DNA from: Chromera velia
Taxonomy: Eukaryota > Sar > Chromeraceae
Assembly (NCBI GenBank): GCA_018398765.1
Contig: JAHBMJ010005055.1
Span: 45,541 to 74,416, forward strand
DNA length: 28,876 nt
Direction of reading: 5' to 3'
The translations under genes were made by a program, and so were the position numbers. Numbering within the stretch: position 1 is the first letter of the stretch; the number at the start of each line of letters is the position of its first letter. A model generated the notes under the pieces. It did not search any database and was not told the DNA's origin. It saw only the letters and a program-made list of their open reading frames with translations. Of this stretch, positions 11,658 to 19,755 are shown in pieces.

Positions 11658-14600
11658 CGTGTCTATCTGTGTATCTCTCTTCTGCCCGTTGCCTACGTGC
11701 TTCGTCAATCTCTTCTGCAAATTCTGTCGTCGTCAGAAGTGCATGTTGGGGTCGATTTACGTGGTCGCACACAAAGCAGACTCCTGTACATCTGTCTGCC
11801 TGTGTGTCTGGGTGAACGTGCAGATAGAAGAGATTGTGTTTGCACACATGGACTCTCGTAACATCTCTCGGGGCATCATGCCAGGGCGTCTCTTTGACCT
11901 CTTCTTTGACTACTTCGCCAACCTGACCTTCCCGGATCAAGTCAGAGAGGGTCTGGTTCTCAAGAACGCCTCCGAGCAGGGATTTGTCGACTGGACAGCA
12001 CAGAGGAGACTCGAGATGAAGTTCACAGTCCCAGAGATGAAAGAGGAGTTGGAGAAGCGGGAAGAATTCTTGCTCCTGCCTGAGAGGCAGCAGCTGATAG
12101 TTGCCACTCACCTCTCCGAGATGCACCTCTCAATCCTGTATCCGCTGCAAAAAAATCTGACGGCGATGACTGCGGTTGAATTTTGCGAGTCAGTCGGTGC
12201 TTTCTTTGTCACTTGAAACAACATACAAACGGAGAAGGCATGCAGCTGAACGAAGATGCGCCAATGCTTGCTCTCTCCCTTCCCTTCCTCTCTCTCTTTG
12301 TATATGTGCGAGGTTCATTCATGCTATGCATTTGTACATGTGTCATTCCCTATACTTGTGCGCTGCCGTCTCTGAATCCAGACGTGTGTAGGCATCTGAT
12401 CCTCAAACGTAAACAGTCAACTTTATTATGACCGTCACAATTCGTTTGTGTGACCAAAAAGACTGCTTGCACCAATTTCCTGCATGCCTGGATTCAATAT
12501 TTCTTCCTCTCCGTTCTCCGCTTCCCCTGAATCCCCACCCCCGATGCAGATGGACGGAGTCTGAGGGTCTCGACATGAAATTGAACAGGACGGAGGTGGA
12601 GGGGCAGATCAAAAAGGAAATGCCCAAAAGAGACCTCCCAGAGGATTTCCTTCCAGAGAGGGTTCTCAACAACATCGTCGACTTTTTCGTGAACTTGACC
12701 TTCTCCGAACAGGTCAAAAGAGACTTGCTAACTGACGGGTGCACCCTTTCATGAATGGATGATGTTTTTTTCCCATGCAGTTCATGCACCCACTCACTCA
12801 CTCACTCACTCACTCACTCACTCACAGACTTGGAGTTGGCGAATCTGGTGGCGTTCCATTTTCTTGGGAGTGAGGGTGTCATATGCGTTCTTTTTTATCT
12901 TCCTTGCCCACTCCTGCAAAGTTCTAATCTGTAGCCGCTGGTCTTTCATCTCTTTGTGTCAATGGCACCTCCCCCTCCCTCACATTGTCTGTGTCTCTCT
13001 ATGTGCAGGTAGAGAACGGCCTCTATCTGCGGGGTGTCTCGAACCTCGAGTTCGCCCTCTGGACAGAGGAGAAGGGAATCGACTCACGGTTCACAGTCGA
13101 GGAGCTGCAGCCGTTCGTTGACGAGAGGAAAGAATTCGAGCAGCTCCCAGAGAGGCAGAGGTGGATGACAATCAACTACCTCTCTTCTTTGAAGCTCTCC
13201 GAGTTGGAGCAGCTGCAGCCTCAGTTGATGGCAATGGGGGAGGTGGAATTTGCAGAGTGGACAGAGAGAAGGGGGCTGGACTTGAAGATGAACGATGAAG
13301 AGTTGGAGTGGGTGCTCAGAACGGGCATGGTGGCAAAGAACATGAGTGCAGATGCCCTTCCCCCCTCGACTTTGAAGACCCTCACAGACTACCTTGGTCC
13401 TCTTCCATTCTCTAAACAGGTCAGCTACATACGAGGAGGGAATCTCAGTCAAGCTCTGTGTGCATGTGTGTGTTGTGCGTATGTTCTTAAGGTTTCGTTT
13501 TGAAAGATCCGGGGTGTCGAGTCTTTCCTTTCGCCTCTCCATGCTCAAATTATGTTTTGCGCCTGAAACGGGTTGGGTTCTGTTTTTGTTGGCTCCCTTG
13601 ACTTGCAATCGGCAAAACATGTGTCATTTCTTGTGTCTCTCTGACCTTCCCTCTCATTTCTTCTGCTTTGTTGAACAATGCAGGTCGAAGAGGGTCTCGT
13701 TCTTCAATCTGCCTCCAATGCAGAATTCAGTGTATGGGCAGATGAGAGAGGGCTCGATCTGCGTCCAACAGTAGAGGACCTCAGGGACGCGGTCAGGGAT
13801 CAGCACCCTGAACTCACAGAAGCAAACACGCGCTTCTCTGCCCAGGCCTTGTCGAAACTTTCCTTCGTTGATCTACTCGACTTCAACGAAGCACAAGCCA
13901 AACAACCACTCAGGGAGACTTACAAACAGCTGAAACCCAAACTTTTCTACAGCTGTGCGAAGGAAAATCTCAAGTCTGCCACCGGAGCACCATTCAAAAT
14001 CCTCGCACCACTTATTCTCTGCGCCCCATCCTACCAGTACGCTCCCCTACTCATCCTTGCTCCAGTCGTCGTACTTGCCCCCACGATCATTCTCTCGCCC
14101 GTCCTAGTTCTGGGGCCTGTGGTGGTCCTTTCTCCAAATTGGCTTCTTGCCCCCTTTGTCAACTTGGGCTTCGTCCTTGCCTCGGCCCCTATCTGGAACC
14201 TCGCACCGTCAATGAACCTCGCAGCCCAAACCATCCTGGCTCCCCTGGTCATAGGCTTCCCTCTGGCAATGCCTGTGCCGATTCAGGTCCTTGCCCCCAC
14301 ATTCTTAGTCATCGAATTCTTCGCAGACAAGTGGTTTGAGCCCTCCAAACATCTGGAGCCCTCCACAGTGAAGAGATACGATGCCGCCCATGGAGTTGAA
14401 CACGCCGCGTTCGACAGGAAGAAGGATGCTGTGGATGGGTTGGATGTTTGGAAGACTTTCGTTCCTGCGGAGGCAGGCGCAAAGTTGGTGAAGGACGTGG
14501 GGGTGCCAGACAACTTTACGATCCCCGTGTTGCCAATCTCAGAAGACGACGCCGAAAAACTAGGGCTCAAACGGACCTTTTACTTCGACATCGACTACAT

Positions 14601-15354
14601 CACTCTCGCCAAGCCACTTGTTGTTTGCCCTCGTTACGTAATACGCGACGGGAAGTACGCAGAAGTGAAAGTTTCCTACATTCTCCCCCGGGATCTCCCA
14701 CTGTTCCTTGACGGTCTTAGCGAAAAGTGCACCGTGCCCTACCCATCTGACGTTCTTCGTGCGCTTCCCTTCCTGCCAAAGGAAGCACAGGGGGCGATCA
14801 AGGCATTGGAGTCGATAGAGAACAAACTCCCGCCCCAGCTGAAAATTGTCGCCAATCAGGCACTTACATTTGGGCAGATGGTGGGAAAAGGCAAACTGCC
14901 TGACATCTCTGCCTGGATGAAGGCATCCTCAGAGGCTGGGGACACCTATTGGGGTCCGGAAAGCGACTCAAAGGAAATAGAGGAAGAGAGTCCAAAAGAG
15001 GTGAAAGGAGCATCATCCAGTGGGGAGAAAGGGGGGTTGTTGGGATCAGCAGGGTTGGGAAATTTGAATTCCTTCTTTCTTACGGACTCGCTCGGTGAGG
15101 GGGGGGGGAAGCCTGTTGGGACGGTGTCTGGGGGTATGGCACAGGCGGTGTCGGGAGACCTCTCGGCACTTTGGGGGGGGATGGGAGGGGGAAAACCGCT
15201 TTCCGGGTCCTCTTCTGTATCGACGGGAGATAGTGGGACATTAGGGATACCGGGTATGGGTATGGGGGGCGGGGAGCAAGCTGCGTCTGGGGGCGGGGCT
15301 CTGCCTGGGTGGGACCTCCCGTCAGTCCCTTTACCTCTCTTCAACTTTCGGTAA
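6880..15354 (+). CDS. Large modular secreted protein with helical tandem modules and LAP hexapeptide domain
   Basis: Ten exons were inferred: 6880-7375, 7479-7802, 7889-8397, 8584-9355, 9833-10254, 10520-11180, 11824-12188, 12550-12712, 13009-13419 and 13684-15354. All junction phases match, giving about 1,930 residues. Order of parts: a signal peptide (MRRLLVSLAAGAGAFPALS); a Cys-rich region in exons 1-3, including paired CYYxxxxC-type stretches; a low-complexity acidic/Gly/Ser region in exon 4; about ten ~68-residue modules from exon 5 into exon 10; 17 hexads at 13993-14298; a globular segment; and a Gly/Ser-rich tail. The long spacing and signal peptide suggest a surface or extracellular structural or adhesive protein, but that is inference. 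Oddities: exon 2 needs a one-base shift at the TTTT run 7592-7595 and contains an in-frame TGA at 7752. The TAA stop is followed by an in-frame TGA four codons later. The GAGAFP at the signal end resembles a plastid motif, but the acidic sequence after it argues against plastid import. Confidence 0.75.
8433..8493 (+). repeat. Composite (CT)n-(GT)n microsatellite in an intron
   Basis: A CT dinucleotide run followed directly by a GT run, starting about 35 bases after the donor at 8398 in the third intron of the large modular gene. Confidence 0.95.
9441..9556 (+). repeat. (GAGT)n tetranucleotide microsatellite
   Basis: About 115 bases of GAGT/GTGA tandem units with occasional GAGC variants, inside the intron 9356-9832 of the large modular gene. 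Confidence 0.95.
11555..11656 (+). repeat. Composite (CT)n-(GT)n/(GC) microsatellite
   Basis: A CT run followed by a long GT/GTGC run in the intron 11181-11823 of the large modular gene. It has the same CT-then-GT order as the tract at 8433-8493. Confidence 0.95.
12788..12825 (+). repeat. (CACT)n microsatellite
   Basis: Tandem CACT units inside the intron 12713-13008 of the large modular gene. Confidence 0.95.
13993..14298 (+). repeat. Seventeen consecutive xhxLAP-type hexapeptides (coding)
   Basis: Within exon 10, 306 bases encode 17 hexads in perfect six-residue register with no indel, for example VVVLAP, TIILSP, VLVLGP, VVVLSP and IWNLAP. Most end in AP, SP or GP, preceded by Leu. The hexad phase L-A-P-x-x-x is compatible with a beta-helix-like fold. 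I also recall Pro-spaced hydrophobic hexads in nematode moulting proteins of the MLT-10 type; I could not check this. At DNA level the copies are diverged, so this is old coding repetition, not a microsatellite. Confidence 0.9.
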
Positions 15355-15820
15355 CAGATGAAATGAAGCGGTACGCACACATGGTGGATAAGATATAGTT
15401 TGCATGGTTGAATGAATTCGTGCGCGAGCACGCGCTACCTCAGAATGAAAAATTCTGCACTGAACAGTCATATGTACTACCAGCCAGATAATAGTACGAA
15501 GAATATAGTCTGCATGAACGTATTGGACGGAGCTCTGACTCTTTAAGTGACCATTTCCACTTAAAACAAATCAATCATTTATTGATAATGATCGATTTCT
15601 TTTTTTTTTTTGCTTTTGAAATTTTTTAGGAAATTCCAAACGAAGTTCAAAACTTGGGTTTCATATTTGTCATTCAAATTCGTATTCTACATACAAAAAT
15701 TTAATATTAATGTTTATATTTAGGCGACGTACAGTGAGAAAAAAAAAAAAAAAACTAGGAAAAAAACAAACCTCTACTTAAAAGGCTTATATACTCTTAT
15801 TATTATTATTATTATTATTA
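15355..15820. other. AT-rich non-coding DNA ending in (TTA)n
   Basis: This is 3' flank of the large gene. It is AT-rich with long A and T runs and ends in a (TTA)n microsatellite at about 15797-15820 that abuts the first MITE-like element. No coding pattern was seen. Confidence 0.6.
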
Positions 15821-16127
15821 CATCAGTGGGTTAACTCGTTAATTATTATGGCATCTTTATAGTGACTATAAAATCTTCATAATCATTATAGGTGGTCTTA
15901 TGAAAAAAATGAGAATTTGAAAGAGTTTTACAGCCAAAAAGATTCATCTTTACGAGACAAATCAACTCGTTTAAACCGTTTTTTGAGAAAGTGATTTTTG
16001 GGTGAGAAATCGGCTTCCAAAGTTAGGTGACCCCCCATAATCATTATGAAATCCAGAGTCACTATGAAAATTCTTAGGAAGATTCACAATTATTATAAAA
16101 ATACCCCTTTGAGTTAACCTACTGATG
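15821..16127. mobile_element. Palindromic MITE-like element 1 (TA-flanked)
   Basis: The termini are inverted copies: CATCAGTGGGTTAACTC on the left and the reverse complement of CATCAGTAGGTTAACTC on the right. Further inverted similarity runs inward (ATAGTGACT, then a CATAATNATTAT stretch, then GGTC/GGTCACC). Both ends are flanked by TA, as expected for Tc1/mariner-type insertions. It has no coding capacity. It is a non-autonomous element by structure; the superfamily is inferred from the TA flank only. Confidence 0.65.
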
Positions 16128-16145
16128 TATTGTTTTCTTACACTC

Positions 16146-16392
16146 TAGGCTCCCCATATCAAAAGAAAAAAAAAAAAGAAAATTAGGCTAAAAACCAAAT
16201 TATTTTTTTTTTTATTTTTGATTTTCTAGAACAACACCTGAACAACTGTTGTTTGGGGTACGTGTTGCATGGCTGTTGCAGTGTTGCATAATGTACAAGT
16301 GTTGTTTAGAAAGAAAAAAAAAAAATTAAAAAAAGAAAATCAAAAATCAATTTTAGGCAATTACTTTTTTTTTTTTTTATGTGGAGAGCCTA
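16146..16392. mobile_element. Palindromic MITE-like element 2
   Basis: The outer ends TAGGCTCCCCATAT and the reverse complement of TAGGCTCTCCACAT pair, followed by matched A/T tracts, TTAGGC/TTGCC blocks, TTTTTGATTTTCT and an ACAACAC(C/T)TG block, so nearly the whole element folds back on itself. It sits only 18 bp from element 1. CACTC occurs beside both ends and may be a target duplication, though its spacing differs on the two sides. Confidence 0.6.
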
Positions 16393-17029
16393 GCTCACTC
16401 TATAACTGAAGCTGATCGAAACGTACAAGCCAAAAGTTCATGGTCTAGTTCATAGTTTTCCAGCTTTTCCTATGTTTTACAGTCGAAAACGGCCTCAGAC
16501 AGGAGTAAAAAAAAAAAAAGGTCGATCACTGGCATATCTATCTTTTTTTTTTTTATCACTATGCGTTACCTAAGTTACAGTCTTTTAATTTTATAGTACA
16601 GACCAGCTTTTAAAACCAACTTTTTTTCTAGTTTTTTTTTATGTTTAAATTAAATAAACCCCTTTTAAACCACTGAAGTTTATTTGCATGTAGTGTTTTT
16701 GCTTGTGTTTTTTCTTTAGGAGGAGGGCTGCCAAGCCTAGTACCGAGCTTATTCAAGTTTCTGGCCAAACGTTGAAAGTCTTGAAGGCTAGGTCACTAGT
16801 CCGGGCAAACGACTACCAATAACGATGGCGTATGATAATGCTGATATGATACTATGATGAGAGACAAAGTCTAAAACAAAGTAATAATGAGTGATCTAGA
16901 GAGTGATTTCATTCTTAGTCATCTAATCAGTCATCACCTATATGTTTTTTCATTAACATGCATTCATACAGTAAATTTTTTTCATACATGTATTGATTAT
17001 ATATTGACACTGTGAAAGGGCCACGGCTC
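16393..17029. other. AT-rich non-coding DNA
   Basis: Homopolymer A and T runs and no coding pattern. This is the 3' flank of the minus-strand HNH gene. Confidence 0.5.
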
Positions 17030-18679
17030 TCAACGTTGTGGAAGTCTTCCTATATATCGATTTCCTTTGCGAAGATTCTCTGTTGCTGGCAAAGGCTGGA
17101 GATTTGAGAAATGAAGACGTTGAATGACAGTTTCTATGCTTGGTTTCTGACCATTAGTCTCTGGAAACATGATGGGAATGATATGGTCAACGTGCCATAC
17201 GGTCCCGTGATTCTTCCACGACAATCCGGGGTTGCCGTGGAAGTCATCTTTCTCAAGATGGGCTTTGAGATCGAGGAACGAACAACCGAGGTACTCGTGG
17301 GAGCGTTGTGTTGCCGACAGAGGCTTGCCTTCTCGCAGAGTACTGAGGCATCTGCAGACAGAATTCCTGACTGTGTATGTCAATCTGTACACAATATCAT
17401 CTCTATACCTTGCCTTGCGCTTTTCTCGCCTTTGTTGAAAGGCCGGATTCTCTTTTTGGCACACTGCACACAAGCTTCTCACACGTCCATGTTCGCAGAT
17501 GCTTCCACCCCCACAATCCCTGCAAGTCGAACGCCGACGACCATGCTCGCAAATCGAGCTACCTCCGCACTCTTTACACTGGTAGCGTCGCCGACCGTGA
17601 TGACATATGGCTCTTCCACCACATTCCACACAGGTATACTTGATTCGGCCGTGCACGCAAAAGGAACTTCCTCCACACTCTTTGCATTGATCACGTCTTC
17701 GTCCATGTTCACAGATACTCTTACCTCCACACTCCTTGCACTTGGAGCGCTGACGTCCGTGATGACAGATCGCTTTACCCCCGCACTCTTTGCAATGTGA
17801 ACGGTGGCGTCCGTGCTGACATATTCCCCTGCCCTGGCAGTCTTTGCAGTAATACCTCTGCCTCCCATGCTGACATATTGCACTCCCTCCGCAATCCTGA
17901 CACATATCACGTCTTCGTCCGTGTTTACAGATTGCTCCTCCTCCACAGTCTTTGCAGCGACTGCGCTGCCGACCGTGTTCGCAAATGCCATTGCCTTCAC
18001 ATTCCTTGCATAAATATTTTCGCCTGCCATGCGGGCACACAGACCCCTTCGGCTTCACTGACTCGCAGCGTAGCGATGAACTTCGCTGCTTCCCTGTGGA
18101 CAGGCCACATGACTTACGGATCCCACCAATCCCTGGATTTCCGACAGTTTTTTTCTCATGAAGCATTGAAACGGAAGAGCTCAAAATTTGGGAGCCCTCT
18201 CGAACCTTGACCCCTCCTACACCTGTTAATGCCCCCGTACTGATTGACGCAGGAGAGGGGAAATGGGCGCAACCGTACCACCTTTGATGTTGAAGGCAAG
18301 CAGAGCCAGACAATGTGTTAGCGAAGCGATGGCATCTTGCGGGACGTCCATCGACAGAGACGCAAACGGAGGAACCTTCAGAGCGGAAAGGGACCAATCG
18401 ATCCCTCTCATCCCCTGGAGACATCCACATCACTGGGTAAATGGGCCTTCTTGAAAGATCAATCTTCCAAGCAATTGGGGCTGGACTGTGAGGAACACAA
18501 GTTGCAACACTCGTTGTGCGCGTCGCGGGTTCTTGACTCTCCAGTGTGCCATTCACTACAGATGCATTCTTCTGTTGGTCTGGGAAGCGGGGACTGATCC
18601 TCTGGCGAAGGTGTAGCGCCGAACATACAAATGGGCGGCCTGGGGTAGCACGGGAGAGCGTTGCTGCAATGCGTCTCAT
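17030..18679 (-). CDS. Zinc-finger repeat protein with C-terminal HNH endonuclease domain
   Basis: This is an intronless gene. I chose the internal ATG at 18679, which starts MRRIAATLSRATPGRPF, because the frame further upstream looks non-coding. This gives 549 residues; the frame itself is open to 18856. Residues 213-408 are eleven exact 18-residue repeats of the form ICxHGRxRxxCKxCGG, with Cys-x-His and Cys-x-x-Cys ligands that should bind zinc. About residues 464-540 match the HNH nuclease layout seen in phage and giant-virus proteins: LGCSFLDLKAHLE, then SWKN, WHVDHIIPIMF, and SNLQPLPATENLRKGN. The catalytic-type His-Val-Asp-His and the later Asn residues are present. A nuclease that binds nucleic acid through the finger array is the likely activity. 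The Arg-rich start could be a mitochondrial presequence, which is speculative. The lack of introns, unlike its neighbours, and the transposon-rich surroundings suggest a mobile or transferred gene. The stop is TGA. Confidence 0.8.
   Translation of the reverse strand: MRRIAATLSRATPGRPFVCSALHLRQRISPRFPDQQKNASVVNGTLESQEPATRTTSVATCVPHSPAPIAWKIDLSRRPIYPVMWMSPGDERDRLVPFRSEGSSVCVSVDGRPARCHRFANTLSGSACLQHQRWYGCAHFPSPASISTGALTGVGGVKVREGSQILSSSVSMLHEKKTVGNPGIGGIRKSCGLSTGKQRSSSLRCESVKPKGSVCPHGRRKYLCKECEGNGICEHGRQRSRCKDCGGGAICKHGRRRDMCQDCGGSAICQHGRQRYYCKDCQGRGICQHGRHRSHCKECGGKAICHHGRQRSKCKECGGKSICEHGRRRDQCKECGGSSFCVHGRIKYTCVECGGRAICHHGRRRYQCKECGGSSICEHGRRRSTCRDCGGGSICEHGRVRSLCAVCQKENPAFQQRREKRKARYRDDIVYRLTYTVRNSVCRCLSTLREGKPLSATQRSHEYLGCSFLDLKAHLEKDDFHGNPGLSWKNHGTVWHVDHIIPIMFPETNGQKPSIETVIQRLHFSNLQPLPATENLRKGNRYIGRLPQR
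17456..18043 (-). repeat. Eleven 54-bp coding repeats (C-x-H-G ... C-x-x-C fingers)
   Basis: The repeat unit is 18 codons with no length variation across the 11 copies. Units differ by scattered substitutions, mostly outside the Cys, His and Gly positions, which indicates selection on the zinc-binding residues. Confidence 0.95.
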
Positions 18680-19559
18680 ACTGGACTCAAGGTGCATGCA
18701 TGCACCAACAATCTGTGAACCCCTCCTGTTCGATTGGTATATGTGAAAAACACACAGGAATTCAACAAAAGGTCGTCGTTCGTGACATGCATGGTCCACA
18801 TATGTATGAATTGGAAGGATGCTGGTTATCTGCAGACTTTGTAAATGTCTATGCATTCATCCAACGCGACCCGATTGCATGCATGTCGATCATCATGAAT
18901 GCGTGGCCGGACATGCTGCTGATCGATCGAGAAGTCTCGCTCCAAACAGATCGAGCTGCACGATCGAGTGCATTCTTTTATGATCGATCGATCGAGTGCA
19001 TCGATCTCTCAGACGCGGCATGCATAACAAAAACCTCGATCATCTCTCATCTTATCGCCTCTCCGGGCGTGTATTGGTCCGGTATATGCATCTCTCATGC
19101 ATGCATATGCGCAACATCATGCAACACATGCATTGCAACACTCCAAATCCATGCATGCATGCATATATGTGTTGCGAGGCAGGATTGATCGCACCACGCA
19201 AGGAAAATATAAGTCAAGGTACGTGTTTGTGAGTGCATAGTCTATAGGATGGGCCTGGCCTAATCCAGAGGGCATGCGGAGTATTTAACGAACGACTAAT
19301 AGAGGCGGGACATATGCTGAGACAAGATGTATACTGGAGAGATGCAGGGCCAGATTAGGCCAGATCGAGAGAATTAGAGAGGCACTGAAGAGTTGCGAAC
19401 GCATGCATGTTAATACATCTGTTATGACCGTGTTGGGTCTATGTATAAGCGGATGAATTCTCTTTAAATTCTCTATGTTTACAAAATTGAACAGCACTTG
19501 GGCTTCTTCTTATGACTTATTGCAGACGTAATCAAATTACATAAATCACACAGTATATG

Positions 19560-19560
<1 letters not shown>
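18680..19560. promoter_or_regulatory. Upstream region of the HNH gene, dense in GCATGC palindromes
   Basis: No gene is seen. Between 18680 and 19200 I count about seven GCATGC hexamers (near 18693, 18880, 19020, 19097 and 19150), some forming TGCATGCATGCA. There is also a cluster of GATCGA palindromes at about 18915-19010. TGCATGCA is a known target of an ApiAP2 factor in Plasmodium. A role here is inference from motif density and position only. Confidence 0.35.
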
Positions 19561-19561
<1 letters not shown>

Positions 19562-19598
<37 letters not shown>

Positions 19599-19755
19599 AT
19601 ATATGAATCACTGTACTGTAGTCTGTACATATATGATACATCATGCAGTCACTATGATCGCTCTCTACTTACTATTTTTCATAACTCTCAATTTTTTAAT
19701 GTACTAGCTAAATTTTTACAACATGTCTGATAACTAAAACAAAGATACAGAAACT
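19562..19755 (+). repeat. Direct repeat, left copy, flanking the LINE
   Basis: A (TA)n run followed by a ~165-bp segment ending in GATACAGAAACT. It recurs at 23289-23488 with about six substitutions. Because the sequence outside each copy differs, it is best read as a long target-site duplication of the retrotransposon insertion. Confidence 0.85.

Larger units (their letters stand above)
9833..13801 (+). repeat. Tandem ~68-residue LPxR/EFxxW/GLDL modules (coding)
   Basis: Exons 5-10 of the large gene encode about ten alternating copies of a module. The A form carries F..LPxRQQ, then HLSxLxLSxL..L, then EFxxW and GLDLxL. The B form carries LPERVL, then I.DHFA.L.F..QV..GL.L..AS, then EFxxW and GLDL. 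A+B pairs are about 137 residues, and exon 9 (13009-13419) is exactly one 137-codon pair cut at Q|V on both sides. A degenerate B-like copy lies at the end of exon 4 and a degenerate A-like copy in exon 10. The Leu/Glu/Arg periodicity suggests an all-helical solenoid. I do not recognise a named domain. Confidence 0.85.

Noticed and set aside
17111-17800. Long plus-strand open frame opposite the zinc-finger array
   Set aside because: It is the antisense shadow of a repetitive coding region; the minus-strand frame has exact Cys/His repeats and HNH motifs.
17456-18043. Possible CRISPR-like or satellite array
   Set aside because: The 54-bp period is in frame, has no spacers, and keeps zinc-ligand codons, so it is coding repetition in a eukaryotic gene.
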